This document shows positions 26,969-36,354 of a DNA stretch of 64,000 bases, in pieces. Under the pieces are notes generated by a model, which saw only the letters and a list, made by a program, of their open reading frames with translations, had not been told where the DNA came from and did no database searches. The stretch's first letter is position 1. Each line of letters opens with the position of its first letter. Source of the stretch: Pseudooceanicola marinus (lineage in GTDB: Bacteria; Pseudomonadota; Alphaproteobacteria; Rhodobacterales; Rhodobacteraceae); contig NZ_PGTC01000010.1 in NCBI RefSeq assembly GCF_002786295.1, positions 310,001 to 374,000 on the forward strand, written 5' to 3'. The position numbers were made by a program, and so were the translations under genes.

Positions 26969-27753
26969 GCGACCCGACCCCTCTCGATCTTGCCCACGCC
27001 GCGATGGAGGCCGCGCCCGCCGAGGATGCGGCCCGCCTGCGCTTCTACGAACGGCTGGCCGACAGCGAGCTGTTCCTGCTGCTCAGCGCAGAGGCCGAGG
27101 GCGAGACCGCCGCGCCCGAGATGTTCCCGGTGGAGGACGTGAACTTCGTCCTGGTTTTCGACCGCGAGGAACGGCTGACCGCCTTCACCGGGCGCCCCTC
27201 GCCCTATGCGGCCATGTCGGGCCGGGTGATCGCCGATCAGCTGGCAGGGCAGGGCGTGGGCCTGGCGGTGAACCTGGAAACCCCCTCGGCCATCCTGATC
27301 CCGCCCGAGGCGGTCAGCTGGCTGGCCGAGACCGTGGCCCATGCCCCCTCGGAGGTCGAAGCCAACATCGAGGCCTTCCACCCGCCCGCCGGCCTGCCCG
27401 AGGCGCTGGTGACGGCGCTGGACACGAAACTGGCCACCGCCCGTGGCTTGGCCGACTGCGCCTTCCTGGCAGGCACCGAGGATGACCAGGGCCGCCGCTC
27501 GCACATGCTGGCCTTCATCGACGCGGTGCCGGGCGCCGAAGGGTCGCTGGCCAAGGCCGCGTCGGAGGCCCTGACCTTCTCAGGCATCGAGGCGGGTGAG
27601 ATGGACGTGGCCTTCTTCCGCGCCTCGGATCTGCATTCGGCAGCCCTGGCGCGCGTCGGCCTGCGCTTCGACCTGCCGAAGCCCGAGGCCCCGCAGGAGA
27701 TCGGGCGCGCCGTGCCCGGATCGGACCCCGACAGCCCGCCGATCCTGCGCTGA
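26965..27753 (+). CDS. SseB family protein
   Basis: A 262-residue acidic, soluble protein with an SseB-type N-terminal domain (RFYERLADSELFLLL; FVLVFDREERLTAFTG) and a second similar half (LATARGLADCAFLAGT). SseB-domain proteins have no settled enzymatic role; some support enhanced serine sensitivity or secretion. Start ATG 26965 overlaps the UDG-like stop, suggesting one operon. The 3' repeat begins 12 nt after its stop. Confidence 0.75.
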   Translation: MSDPTPLDLAHAAMEAAPAEDAARLRFYERLADSELFLLLSAEAEGETAAPEMFPVEDVNFVLVFDREERLTAFTGRPSPYAAMSGRVIADQLAGQGVGLAVNLETPSAILIPPEAVSWLAETVAHAPSEVEANIEAFHPPAGLPEALVTALDTKLATARGLADCAFLAGTEDDQGRRSHMLAFIDAVPGAEGSLAKAASEALTFSGIEAGEMDVAFFRASDLHSAALARVGLRFDLPKPEAPQEIGRAVPGSDPDSPPILR

Positions 27754-27764
27754 GGTCCGCCTGC

Positions 27765-27840
27765 GGGGGGCGCTGCCCCCCTTGCGCCCGTGCCGGGCGC
27801 AATTCCCCCCGGAGTATTTCCAGCTGTCGGATAAGCAGGG
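27765..27840 (+). repeat. 3'-UTR repeat, copy 2
   Basis: Two hairpins (GGGGGGCGCTGCCCCCC; GCGCCCGTGCCGGGCGC) are followed by AATTCCCCCCGGAGTATTT and CAGCTGTCGGATAAGCAGG. It follows the SseB-family stop. Its second half is duplicated in inverted orientation just downstream. Confidence 0.85.
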
Positions 27841-27878
27841 GCGCATTCCTGCGCTTATCCGACAGCCCCAAATACTCC
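27811..27878. repeat. Head-to-head inverted pair of the repeat tail
   Basis: Left arm 27811-27836 (GGAGTATTT then GCTGTCGGATAAGC) pairs with right arm 27853-27878 across a 16-nt loop, with about three mismatches in 26 positions. The right arm ends in CTCCCGCCGGAGGCAT, the start of a second repeat variant. The transcript would form a very stable hairpin between the SseB-family and lolC/E genes. Confidence 0.85.
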
Positions 27879-27987
27879 CGCCGGAGGCATGGCGCGAAAG
27901 CGCCATATCGGGGCGCGGGACTTGACGCCCCGTCCCCGCCGCTCCACCTTCCGCCAGACCCGAACCGGGACCTTTGAGGACAGAGAC

Positions 27988-29274
27988 TTGAGCAGATCCG
28001 CGCCGCCCTTTTCCCGCTACGAATGGATGATCGCCTGGCGCTACATGCGCGCACGCCGTGCCGAAGGGGGCGTGTCGGTGATGACCTGGATCTCTCTCGT
28101 CGGGATTTCGCTGGCCGTCTTCGCCCTGATCGCCACTCTGTCGGTGCGCGCGGGCTTTCGGGCCGAATTCGTCGATACCATCCTGGGCGCCAATGCCCAT
28201 GTCACCGTGCTGAACTCGGCCGAGGCGCAGGCCAATGGCACTGTGTCGCGGGTGATCGCTGATTACGACGCCCGGGCCGAGCGGATTGCAGGGGTCGACG
28301 GCGTGACCCGCGCCGCGCCGCTGATCAAGTCGCAGCTGATGGCCAATGCCAATGGCCGCAATGCCGGCGTCGAGGTTTTCGGCATTCGCGCCGATGACCT
28401 GGCCGCCATTCCCCGCGTCGCCAACCCCGAGGAGTCCCAGGGCGAGCTGGCGCGGTTCGCCGAGGGCATCGCCATCGGGTCCGGCGTGGCGCGCGAACTG
28501 GGCGTCATCGCTGGCGACCAGGTGAAGCTGATCTCGCCCGACGGGGTGAAGACCGCTTTCGGCACCTCGCCACGGGTGAAGACCTACGAGGTCACCTATG
28601 TCTTCACCGCCGGGCGCTACGACATCGACCGCACGCGCCTCTACATGCCTTTCGCCGAGGCGCAGAGCTTCTTTAACCGCGAGGGCGTGGCGGATGAGAT
28701 CGAGGTGATGGTGGAGGATCCCGACAACGTGGAGCGCTACGCGATCCCGATCCTGTCGGCGGCCGGGGACCGGGCATTGATCTGGACTTGGCGCGATGCC
28801 TCGGGTGCCTTCCTGCGGGCGCTGACGGTGGAGGACAACGTGATGTTCATCATCATGGCGATCCTGGTGCTGATCGCCTCGCTCAACATCACCTCGGGCC
28901 TGGTTATGCTGGTGAAGAACAAGGGCCGGGACATCGGCATCCTGCGCACCATGGGCCTGACCGAGGGCGCGGTGCTGCGCGTCTTCTTCATCTGCGGGGC
29001 CTTCACCGGCCTCATCGGCACCGCCGTGGGCGTGGTGCTGGGGGTGCTCTTCTCTCTCTACATCGACCCGATCTTCAGCCTGGTGAACTACTTCTCCGGC
29101 GGCGGGGTCTGGGATCCGTCGATCCGCGGCATCTACGCCATCCCGGCGAAGCTGCAGCTGGCCGATGTGCTCTCCTCCGTTGCCCTGTCGCTGGCGCTGT
29201 CCTTCGGCGTCACGATCTTTCCCGCCCGCCGCGCGGCGCGGCTGAACCCGGTGGAGGCGCTGCGCTATGAGTGA
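27988..29274 (+). CDS. Lipoprotein-releasing ABC transporter permease, LolC/LolE family
   Basis: A 428-residue permease: TM1 ([21 protein letters not shown]), a periplasmic MacB-like domain, and three C-terminal segments including [24 protein letters not shown], the LolC/E coupling region. It extracts outer-membrane lipoproteins from the inner membrane with LolD, which is encoded next. I start at TTG 27988 (GAGGA 7 nt upstream); ATG 28024 would trim 12 residues from the cytoplasmic start. Only one LolC/E protein is present, so a homodimer is likely. Confidence 0.92.
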   Translation: MSRSAPPFSRYEWMIAWRYMRARRAEGGVSVMTWISLVGISLAVFALIATLSVRAGFRAEFVDTILGANAHVTVLNSAEAQANGTVSRVIADYDARAERIAGVDGVTRAAPLIKSQLMANANGRNAGVEVFGIRADDLAAIPRVANPEESQGELARFAEGIAIGSGVARELGVIAGDQVKLISPDGVKTAFGTSPRVKTYEVTYVFTAGRYDIDRTRLYMPFAEAQSFFNREGVADEIEVMVEDPDNVERYAIPILSAAGDRALIWTWRDASGAFLRALTVEDNVMFIIMAILVLIASLNITSGLVMLVKNKGRDIGILRTMGLTEGAVLRVFFICGAFTGLIGTAVGVVLGVLFSLYIDPIFSLVNYFSGGGVWDPSIRGIYAIPAKLQLADVLSSVALSLALSFGVTIFPARRAARLNPVEALRYE

Positions 29275-29950
29275 TCCCGTCCTGCAACTCGATGCCCTGG
29301 TGAAGACTTACAACGAGGGCGCGCCGAACGAGATCACCGTGCTGCGCGAGGCCGGGTTGGTGGTGAACCCGGGGGAAGTGGTAGCCATGGTCGCGCCCTC
29401 CGGGTCGGGCAAGTCGACCCTGTTGCATATTGCCGGACTGCTGGACGCCCCCGACCGGGGCCGCGTGGCGATCAACGGCGAGGACGTGACGGGCCTTTCG
29501 GACCGGCGCCGCACCGCGATCCGCCGCGAGGAAGTGGGGTTCGTCTACCAGTTCCACCACCTGCTGCCCGAGTTCACCGCTGCCGAGAATATCGAGCTGC
29601 CGCAGTACGCCGCGGGGCGCACCCGCACCGAGGCCGCCGCCCGTGCCGCCGACCTGCTGGAGCGCGTGGGCCTGTCGGACCGCGCCGATCACCGTCCCGC
29701 CGAGCTTTCGGGCGGCGAACAGCAGCGGGTGGCCTTCTGCCGCGCGCTGGCCAATGCGCCCTCGCTGCTGCTGGCGGATGAGCCGACGGGTAACCTTGAT
29801 CCGGCGACCTCGGACCGGGTGTTCGACATGCTGATGGGCCTTGTGCGCGAAACCGGCATGGCCGCGCTGATCGCCACCCACAACCTGGAGCTCGCGGCGC
29901 GCATGGACCGCATCTTGCGCATGGACGAGGGTGCGCTGGTCGCCGGTTGA
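29267..29950 (+). CDS. lolD: Lipoprotein-releasing system ATP-binding protein LolD
   Basis: A 227-residue ABC ATPase with Walker [12 protein letters not shown]-loop [14 protein letters not shown], signature LSGGEQQRV and Walker [14 protein letters not shown]. The Q-loop sequence is the one typical of LolD. It powers the LolC/E permease encoded just upstream (8-nt overlap). Lipoproteins in this window that would use the route include the LpoA-like, CyoA and Slam-partner proteins. Confidence 0.95.
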   Translation: MSDPVLQLDALVKTYNEGAPNEITVLREAGLVVNPGEVVAMVAPSGSGKSTLLHIAGLLDAPDRGRVAINGEDVTGLSDRRRTAIRREEVGFVYQFHHLLPEFTAAENIELPQYAAGRTRTEAAARAADLLERVGLSDRADHRPAELSGGEQQRVAFCRALANAPSLLLADEPTGNLDPATSDRVFDMLMGLVRETGMAALIATHNLELAARMDRILRMDEGALVAG

Positions 29951-29988
29951 GGCGCCGGCGCCGGGAGGCGTTCCCGCGCCACGGACAG

Positions 29989-30021
29989 AAAAGGGGCGGC
30001 CCCGACAGGGCCGCCCCTTTT
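29989..30021. terminator. Strong bidirectional terminator after lolD
   Basis: AAAAGGGGCGGCCC (29989-30002) pairs with GGGCCGCCCCTTTT (30008-30021) with a short loop, between convergent lolD and the RcnB-like gene. Confidence 0.92.
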
Positions 30022-30063
30022 TACTTTGCCCGCCCCGCCATTCGGGGCGGCCGCAGTCGCGGA

Positions 30064-30432
30064 TCAGTTCAGCAGGTCGGACACGATGCCGATGGCGGCG
30101 GCCACGGTCGCCGTGTCGCGGGCGATCCGGTAGACCTCGTTGTCGTAGCGCACGTAGCGATAGCCGTCTCCCGGCGCGCGCAGACCGTAGCGATCGTAAT
30201 CGCGGATCACCACGTAGCCGTCCGGAAGCCGGTCGCCCGAGCGGTAGACATGGCGGCGGTCGTCGATGACGACAGTGCGGCCGCCGTGCTGGTTGTTGAA
30301 AAGCTTCTTGGCCTGGCCGGGCGGGATGTTCCCTCCGCCCCAGCCGTTGCCATTTCCGTTGCCCGGGTTGGCATAGGCGGCGCCCGACAGGGCGGTGAGG
30401 GCGGTGAGGGTGGCGAGAACGGTACGTTTCAT
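30064..30432 (-). CDS. Small secreted RcnB-like protein
   Basis: A 122-residue exported protein. The signal peptide MKRTVLATLTALTALSGAAYA is followed by a Gly/Asn-rich linker (NPGNGNGNGWGGGN) and a domain with DRRHVYRSGDRLPDGYVVIRDYDRYGL. That pattern is shared with RcnB-type periplasmic proteins, named for nickel/cobalt homeostasis, though most relatives are uncharacterised. ATG 30432 has AGGAG 6 nt upstream. Single gene facing lolD. Confidence 0.75.
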   Translation of the reverse strand: MKRTVLATLTALTALSGAAYANPGNGNGNGWGGGNIPPGQAKKLFNNQHGGRTVVIDDRRHVYRSGDRLPDGYVVIRDYDRYGLRAPGDGYRYVRYDNEVYRIARDTATVAAAIGIVSDLLN

Positions 30433-30550
30433 GGCTATCTCCTTTCGCGGCAGGTTGCCTGACCAACGCGCGAAGGGAAGGGGAGGTTTCCGACCGGTCA
30501 ACGGATGGGCGGGAAGGTGCCCCTATTCAACGCCGGTAGCGATCCCCCGC

Positions 30551-31393
30551 CTATGTGTTCGTTTCCCGCTCTAGCGCAGCGAGGGGACCTGCCGGCGACA
30601 GGGGGATGCGAACCCTGGGACGCCTTAGCAAACGCCGATTCAGGCTCTTCAATAGTTTGGTTAGCGTGTTGCCTTGCGGGATATAGGTCCGGTTCGGTGA
30701 GCCGATTTGAGAAGTGAAAAGTTCTTTGTCCAACTTAAGCCAAGTTGCGTCCGGAGTTGGAAGCAGCAGGTCTATCTGGTCTCCCTGCACGGCAACTGCT
30801 GGCATGAGTTGTTGCAAGCGCAGACCGGTGGAAGATCCCCCACCGAAAAGCAGGCCGTCAACAGACGTGTCGAATGTCTTGACTTGGTCCAACAGCCGCT
30901 GCGCAGCATCAGGGCGTATCAAGTATGCGGCTGCTCCGAGGGCGCGCCCATGCAGTTGCCGCAACTCGAAATGGCCCTCACTCGCGACAATGGCGGTCGA
31001 CAAAATGACACGGCCTCGACCGTAGGTTTCGAGACGGACGATGTCTGCGCGACTTGTCTGACAGGCAAATTCCAGAGCGCATTGAGTGTCGGCACTGAAG
31101 AAGACATCATCTTCTAAGATCAACGTCCAGCCCTCGGCAGATGCCGCCGATTGCCAGGCGCGGACGTGGCTCAAGAAACATGCCTGTTCAGCTTCGCTGA
31201 GTTGGCAGCTTTTCAGGTCGATGTCGAAGTCCCGTGCGGCTGACTTTAGTTCTGCCGGCGTAATGGCTGCACAGCGGTCCATGCAAAGACCGAGTGCGGA
31301 CAGCTCCGCCTGCATGTGTTTCAAACGTCGCTCCGCCTTGTCCAAATTGATGACCTGGACCGAAAGGTCAGAGAGTTGCGCGAATTGTGCCAT
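30551..31393 (-). CDS. Glycosyltransferase family 25 (LPS-type) protein
   Basis: A 280-residue GT25 protein: VQVINLDKAERRLKHMQAEL, LSEAEQACFLSHVRAWQ and the metal-binding WTLILEDDVFF are the family landmarks. GT25 enzymes add sugars (often galactose) to lipooligosaccharide or related glycans. The gene is visibly less GC-rich than its neighbours and stands alone between an RcnB-like gene and parE, which suggests acquisition. It starts 49 nt past parE's stop on the same strand and may be read through from parE. Confidence 0.85.
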   Translation of the reverse strand: MAQFAQLSDLSVQVINLDKAERRLKHMQAELSALGLCMDRCAAITPAELKSAARDFDIDLKSCQLSEAEQACFLSHVRAWQSAASAEGWTLILEDDVFFSADTQCALEFACQTSRADIVRLETYGRGRVILSTAIVASEGHFELRQLHGRALGAAAYLIRPDAAQRLLDQVKTFDTSVDGLLFGGGSSTGLRLQQLMPAVAVQGDQIDLLLPTPDATWLKLDKELFTSQIGSPNRTYIPQGNTLTKLLKSLNRRLLRRPRVRIPLSPAGPLAALERETNT

Positions 31394-31442
31394 AGCTTTT
31401 TCTCACTGCCGAGGGGACCGGCATCGCGGCCCTCTCGTTTAC

Positions 31443-33401
31443 TCACACATCCAGCTCTTCCACGAAGCGCGCGTTTTCCTGGATGTACTGGAAGCGCAGC
31501 TCGGGTTTCTTGCCCATCAGGCGTTCCACCAGGTCGCCGGTCTCGCCCGGTTCGTCCTCGTCGATGGTCACCCGGATCAGTTTCCGCGAGGCCGGATCCA
31601 TCGTGGTTTCCTTCAGGTCCTTGGCGTCCATCTCACCCAGACCCTTGAAGCGGCTGACGTCGATCTTGCCGCGTCCGCCCAGGCCTTTCTCAAGCCACAT
31701 GTCGCGCTCTTCCTCCGTCTGGGCATAGACGTGGATCGGTCCCTGGGTCAGGCGGAACAGCGGCGGGCAGGCGAGGTAGAGGTGCCCCTGGTCGATCATC
31801 GGGCGCATCTGGCTGAAGAAGAAGGTCATCAGCAGCGCCGCGATATGGGCGCCGTCGACGTCCGCATCGGTCATGATGATGATCTTGTCATAGCGCAGAT
31901 CGTCGATGTTGAACTTGGTCCCCAGACCGACACCGAGGGCCTGGCACATATCCGCGATTTCCTGGTTTGCGCCGATCTTGTTCGACGCAGCCCCCAGCAC
32001 GTTCAGGATCTTGCCGCGCAGCGGCAGGAGGGCCTGGGTGCGCCGGTTGCGTGCCATCTTGGCCGAGCCACCGGCCGAGTCGCCCTCCACCAGGAAGAGC
32101 TCGGTGCCCTCGCGGTTGGTGTTGGAACAATCCGCCAGCTTGCCGGGCAGGCGCAGGCGCTTGGTCGCGGTCTTGCGCTGCGTCTCCTTCTCCTGCCGGC
32201 GGCGCAGGCGTTCTTCGGCGCGCAGCACCAGGAAGTCGAGGATGGCGCCCGCCGACTTGCTGTCGGAGGCCAGCCAGTTGTCGAAGTGGTCGCGTACGGC
32301 GTTTTCCACCAGCTTCTGGGCCTGGGTGGTGGCCAGCCGGTCCTTGGTCTGGCCGACGAATTCGGGCTCGCGGATGAAACAGCTGACCAGGGCGCAGCCG
32401 CCCGTCACTAGGTCGTCGCGGGTGATCTGCGCGGCCTTCTTGTTGTTCACCAGCTCGCCGTAGGCGCGGATGCCCTTCAGGATCGCGGCCCAGAACCCGG
32501 CCTCATGCGTGCCGCCCTCGGGGGTGGGGACGGTGTTGCAGTAGGACTGGATGAACCCGTCGCGCGTGGGCGTCCAGTTGATCGCCCATTCCACGCGGCC
32601 CGGCTCGCCGAAGCGCTCCTGGAAATCGACACGGCCGCCGAAGGGCTGATCGGCATAGGTCGACGAGCCGTCCAGCGTTTCCTTCAGGTAGTCCGACAGG
32701 CCGCCGGGGAAGTGGAAGGTCGCCTCGGTCGGCGTGACCCCGTCGTCGATGGCGGATTTCCAGCGGATCTCGACGCCCGAGAACAGGTAGGCCTTCGAGC
32801 GGATCGACTTGAACAGGCGCGCCGGCTTGAACCTGTGGCTGCCGAAGATCTCGGCGTCGGGGTGGAAGGTGGTGGTGGTGCCGCGCCGGTTGGGCGCGCT
32901 GCCCACTTCCTCCAGGGGGCCAAGGGGGATGCCGCGAGAGAAGCGCTGTTCCACCAGCTTGCGGTCACGCGCCACCTGCACGACCATCGAATCCGACAGG
33001 GCGTTGACCACCGAGGCGCCCACGCCGTGCAGGCCGCCCGAGGTCTCATAGGCCTTGCCGGAGAACTTGCCCCCCGCGTGCAGGGTGCACAGGATCACCT
33101 CCAGCGCCGACTTGCCGGGAAATTTGGGGTGCGGGTCGAAGGGCATGCCGCGGCCGTTGTCGCGGATCATGATGGAGTAGTCCTCCAGCAGCTCCACCTC
33201 GATGCGGTTGGCGTGCCCGGCCACCGCCTCGTCCATGGAGTTGTCGAGAACCTCGGCCACCAGGTGGTGCAGGGCGCGTTCGTCGGTGCCGCCGATGTAC
33301 ATGCCCGGGCGCTTGCGGACGGGCTCCAGCCCTTCCAGCACCTCGATGGACGAGGCATCATAGGTCTGGGGTTCGGCGCCCTGCAAAAGATCGTCTGACA
33401 T
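31443..33401 (-). CDS. parE: DNA topoisomerase IV subunit B
   Basis: A 652-residue type IIA topoisomerase B subunit. GHKL ATPase motifs (EVLDNSMDEAVAG, RDNGRGMP, GGLHGVGASVVNALS), the transducer, and the TOPRIM motifs LFLVEGDSAGGSAK and DADVDGAHI are all present. The length and the C-terminal SRFKGLGEMDAKDLKETTMDP agree with ParE rather than the longer GyrB. With ParC it decatenates daughter chromosomes. Divergent from the hemerythrin gene. Confidence 0.94.
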   Translation of the reverse strand: MSDDLLQGAEPQTYDASSIEVLEGLEPVRKRPGMYIGGTDERALHHLVAEVLDNSMDEAVAGHANRIEVELLEDYSIMIRDNGRGMPFDPHPKFPGKSALEVILCTLHAGGKFSGKAYETSGGLHGVGASVVNALSDSMVVQVARDRKLVEQRFSRGIPLGPLEEVGSAPNRRGTTTTFHPDAEIFGSHRFKPARLFKSIRSKAYLFSGVEIRWKSAIDDGVTPTEATFHFPGGLSDYLKETLDGSSTYADQPFGGRVDFQERFGEPGRVEWAINWTPTRDGFIQSYCNTVPTPEGGTHEAGFWAAILKGIRAYGELVNNKKAAQITRDDLVTGGCALVSCFIREPEFVGQTKDRLATTQAQKLVENAVRDHFDNWLASDSKSAGAILDFLVLRAEERLRRRQEKETQRKTATKRLRLPGKLADCSNTNREGTELFLVEGDSAGGSAKMARNRRTQALLPLRGKILNVLGAASNKIGANQEIADMCQALGVGLGTKFNIDDLRYDKIIIMTDADVDGAHIAALLMTFFFSQMRPMIDQGHLYLACPPLFRLTQGPIHVYAQTEEERDMWLEKGLGGRGKIDVSRFKGLGEMDAKDLKETTMDPASRKLIRVTIDEDEPGETGDLVERLMGKKPELRFQYIQENARFVEELDV

Positions 33402-33574
33402 GAATGGTCCCGGCTGCTCTTTTTGGTGATCTGGGTCGGGTCATTATGGCAGTGCGGGCAGGCCGGGGAAAGGCCCCCTGCGCGGGATGTGCACGGGCGT
33501 GCAAATGCCCCTGCGCAGGTCGCTGATTGCCGCAGCGGCATTCCGGAATAGGTTAGAGGCGAAAGGAGCCGTCG

Positions 33575-34147
33575 ATGACCGATTTGACCCTGAACGAAGC
33601 CGCGCGCCCCCGTGCCCCCCGGATCCCCGGGGCGACCGATGCCCAGCGTCGGCAGGGCGGGCGCCTGGCGCTGATCCATGCGATGTACCTGCAGGACATG
33701 GCGCGCACCCGGACCCTGGTCGGGGAGATCGAGGCGGCTGCCACGCCCGATGAGGCCCGCGACAGTGCCGAGGCCCTGGCCGCCCGGCTGGAAGAGATGC
33801 CGATGCTGCGCAACCTGCGCCTTTTCGGCTCCCTCTGCGGTCAGCACTGCGCCCATGTCATGGCCCACCACGACATCGAGGAGGCGCATATGTTCCCGCA
33901 TCTCGACCGCACCACGGGCGAGGGATTCGCCCCGGTGATGGCGAAGCTGCGCGCGGAGCACGAGGTGATCCACGCCCGGCTGGAGGCGCTTGCCCTGGCC
34001 ACCCAGCAGATGATGCAGGCCCCGGGGGCGGCAGCCTACGCTCCCCTGAAGGAGGCCTTCGACGCGCTTCACGCCGATATGGAATCCCATTTCGGCTACG
34101 AGGAAACGGAACTGCGCGAGGCGCTTGGCGTCTACGGCGGTGTCTGA
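33575..34147 (+). CDS. Hemerythrin HHE domain protein
   Basis: A 190-residue four-helix protein. Likely di-iron ligands are in LALIHAMYLQDM, VMAHHDIEEAHMFPHL, LRAEHEVIHARLE and ALHADMESHFGYEETEL. Such proteins bind O2 or NO or repair iron centres; which applies here is unknown. AAAGGAG lies 7 nt before ATG 33575. The FMN reductase gene follows 24 nt later, so the two probably form a redox-related operon. Confidence 0.85.
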   Translation: MTDLTLNEAARPRAPRIPGATDAQRRQGGRLALIHAMYLQDMARTRTLVGEIEAAATPDEARDSAEALAARLEEMPMLRNLRLFGSLCGQHCAHVMAHHDIEEAHMFPHLDRTTGEGFAPVMAKLRAEHEVIHARLEALALATQQMMQAPGAAAYAPLKEAFDALHADMESHFGYEETELREALGVYGGV

Positions 34148-34171
34148 AATTTCTGACGGAGAGGATTTGTC

Positions 34172-34750
34172 ATGAGCAGCGACAGCAAACTGAAACTGAA
34201 GATCGTCATCGGCTCCACCCGGCCCGGTCGCGTGGGTCCCGATGTGGCCAACTGGGTCGACACCGGCGCCCGCGAGCACGGCGGCTTCGCCGTGGAGCTG
34301 GTGGACCTGGCCGACATCGGCCTGCCCCTGCTGGACGAGCCGAAGCACCCGGCGATGCAGGATTACCAGCATGACCACACCAAGAAATGGTCCGCGGTCA
34401 TCGGCGACGCCGACGCGGTGATCTTCGTCACCCCGGAATACGATTTCTTCGCCCCGGCCACGCTGGTCAACGCCCTGCAGGTGATCGCCAAGGAATGGAA
34501 GTACAAGCCCGTGGGCATCGTCTCCTATGGGGGCATCTCGGGCGGTCTGCGATCCGCGCAGGAGCTGCGCACGCTGATTGCCAACAAGGGTGCCATGCCG
34601 CTGCCCAACGTGGTGCCGATCCCCATGGTCTTCCCGCTGCTGGAAGACGGCACGGTGAAGGCCAACGACCCGATGAAGGAAGGCCTGCAGGGCCTCTTCG
34701 ATGAGCTGCTCAAATGGGGCCAGGCGCTGAAGCCGCTGCATTCGGCCTGA
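34172..34750 (+). CDS. NADPH-dependent FMN reductase family protein
   Basis: A 192-residue flavodoxin-like protein: KIVIGSTRPGRVGPDVANWV (FMN phosphate loop), VIFVTPEYDFFAPATLVNAL (the usual PEYNxxxP region, with DFF here) and GIVSYGGISGGLRS. Relatives reduce FMN, quinones or azo compounds. GGAGAGG precedes ATG 34172. Likely co-transcribed with the hemerythrin gene; a terminator follows at 34852. Confidence 0.88.
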   Translation: MSSDSKLKLKIVIGSTRPGRVGPDVANWVDTGAREHGGFAVELVDLADIGLPLLDEPKHPAMQDYQHDHTKKWSAVIGDADAVIFVTPEYDFFAPATLVNALQVIAKEWKYKPVGIVSYGGISGGLRSAQELRTLIANKGAMPLPNVVPIPMVFPLLEDGTVKANDPMKEGLQGLFDELLKWGQALKPLHSA

Positions 34751-34851
34751 TCGGGGCCCGAGACCCAGCCGGCGCCCGCCGCTCTCCGGCGCGGCGCCGG
34801 GTTTGCCGTCCGCCTTGGCAGCCCTCCGCGGGGGCGGGTGGCATGGACACC

Positions 34852-34878
34852 GGGGCGTCCTTCGGGGCGCCCCTTTCT
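34852..34878 (+). terminator. Terminator after the FMN reductase gene
   Basis: GGGGCG (34852-34857) pairs with CGCCCC (34868-34873) and is followed by TTTCTT, about 100 nt past the stop. Confidence 0.65.
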
Positions 34879-34976
34879 TGTCCCGCCCTGTGCCGCCGCT
34901 GGCGCCGCCTTGCGTGGTCGCGATCTCCGGGACAGGCGGCCTTGCCGTGAGCGTATGGCCGGCCTAAGGGAGAGGG

Positions 34977-36353
34977 ATGAGCACTCCGATGACATATGGC
35001 CGGCACTTGCGGGCGATCCTGATCCTGGGCCTGCCGCTGGCGGGCAGCCAGCTGGCGCAGATGTCGTTGTCGCTGGTCGATGCGGCCATGTTGGGCTGGT
35101 ACGATCCCACCACCCTGGCCGCCGAAACGCTGTCCATGGCCCTGTTCACCGTGCTGTTCCTGGCCGGCAGCGGGTTTGCCGCGGCGCTTGCGCCGCTGGT
35201 GGCCGCCGCCGAGGGCAAGGGCGACACCACCCAGGCGCGGCGCCTGACGCGGATGACGCTCTGGCTGTCGGCGCTGGCCGGCGTGGTCATCCTGCCGATC
35301 CTGCTGTCGGCGGAGGCGATCTTCCTGGCCCTCGGCCAGACGCCCGCCCTGTCGGCCCTGGCGGGCGAGTACCTGGACATCCTGGCCTGGGGCATCTTCC
35401 CCGCCCTGGGCGCGATGGTGCTGAAAAGCTACCTCGCAGCGCTGGAGCGGACAAACGTGGTGCTGGGCGTCATGCTGGTTGCGGTCGTGGTCAACGCCAT
35501 CGCCAACTACGCGCTGATCTTCGGCGCCTGGGGCTTCCCGGAGATGGGCATTCGCGGCGCGGCGCTGTCCTCGCTCCTGATGCATATCTTCACGCTGGTC
35601 TTCCTGGTGATCTACATCCAGCGCACCCTGCCCGAACAATCCCTGTTCCAGCGCCTGTGGAAGGGCGACAGCGAGAGCCTGGGGCAGGTTTTCCGCCTCG
35701 GCTGGCCGATCGGTCTGACCTTGGTGGCCGAGGTTGGCCTGTTCTCCGCCTCCTCGGTGCTGATGGGCTGGCTGGGAGAGCTGCCGCTGGTGGCGCATGG
35801 GATCGCCATCCAGATCACCTCGATGATCTTCATGGTGCACCTCGGTCTCAGCCAAGCGGTGACGATCCGCGCGGGCCGGGCGCAGGGGCAGGGCGACATG
35901 GTGTCCTTCCGCCGCGGGGCCCATATGGCGCTGGTCCTGGCGCTGGCCATCGTCGGGCTGTCGTTGCTGGCCTTCCTGACCATTCCCGACGCGATGATCG
36001 CGGTCTTCCTGTCGCCCGACGATCCCGCGCGGGAGGAGATCCTGGCCGTGGGTCGGGGGCTGCTTTACGCCGCCGCCGTCTTCCAGCTGGCGGATGCCAT
36101 GCAGGTGCTGGCGCTTGGCCTGCTGCGCGGCCTGCAGGACACCCGGCGGCCTATGATCTTTGCCGCCATCAGCTACTGGGTGGTGGGCGTGCCCGCCGCC
36201 TGGGTGCTGGGCTTCCCGTTGGGCTTCGGGGGCGTGGGGATCTGGCTGGGGCTGGCGGCTGGCCTGTCGCTGGCCGCCGTCACCATGATGACGCGGCTGT
36301 GGCGCACGGTGGTGCCACAGGCGGACGCGGAGGTTGCGGCGCGGGCAGCCTAG
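34977..36353 (+). CDS. MATE family efflux transporter
   Basis: A 458-residue, 12-segment exporter of the NorM/DinF type. The two homologous halves begin ILGLPLAGSQLAQMSLSLVDAAMLG and VFRLGWPIGLTLVAEVGLFSASSVLMGWLG. MATE proteins expel cationic drugs or metabolites using Na+ or H+. ATG 34977 follows GGGAGAGGG. A 3' repeat copy starts directly after its stop. Confidence 0.93.
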   Translation: MSTPMTYGRHLRAILILGLPLAGSQLAQMSLSLVDAAMLGWYDPTTLAAETLSMALFTVLFLAGSGFAAALAPLVAAAEGKGDTTQARRLTRMTLWLSALAGVVILPILLSAEAIFLALGQTPALSALAGEYLDILAWGIFPALGAMVLKSYLAALERTNVVLGVMLVAVVVNAIANYALIFGAWGFPEMGIRGAALSSLLMHIFTLVFLVIYIQRTLPEQSLFQRLWKGDSESLGQVFRLGWPIGLTLVAEVGLFSASSVLMGWLGELPLVAHGIAIQITSMIFMVHLGLSQAVTIRAGRAQGQGDMVSFRRGAHMALVLALAIVGLSLLAFLTIPDAMIAVFLSPDDPAREEILAVGRGLLYAAAVFQLADAMQVLALGLLRGLQDTRRPMIFAAISYWVVGVPAAWVLGFPLGFGGVGIWLGLAAGLSLAAVTMMTRLWRTVVPQADAEVAARAA

Positions 36354-36354
36354 G

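Noticed and set aside
30590-30625. T-loop-like GGGTTCGCATCCC on the minus strand, suggesting a tRNA
   Set aside because: It lies in the coding end of the GT25 gene and no acceptor, D or anticodon stem can be built around it.
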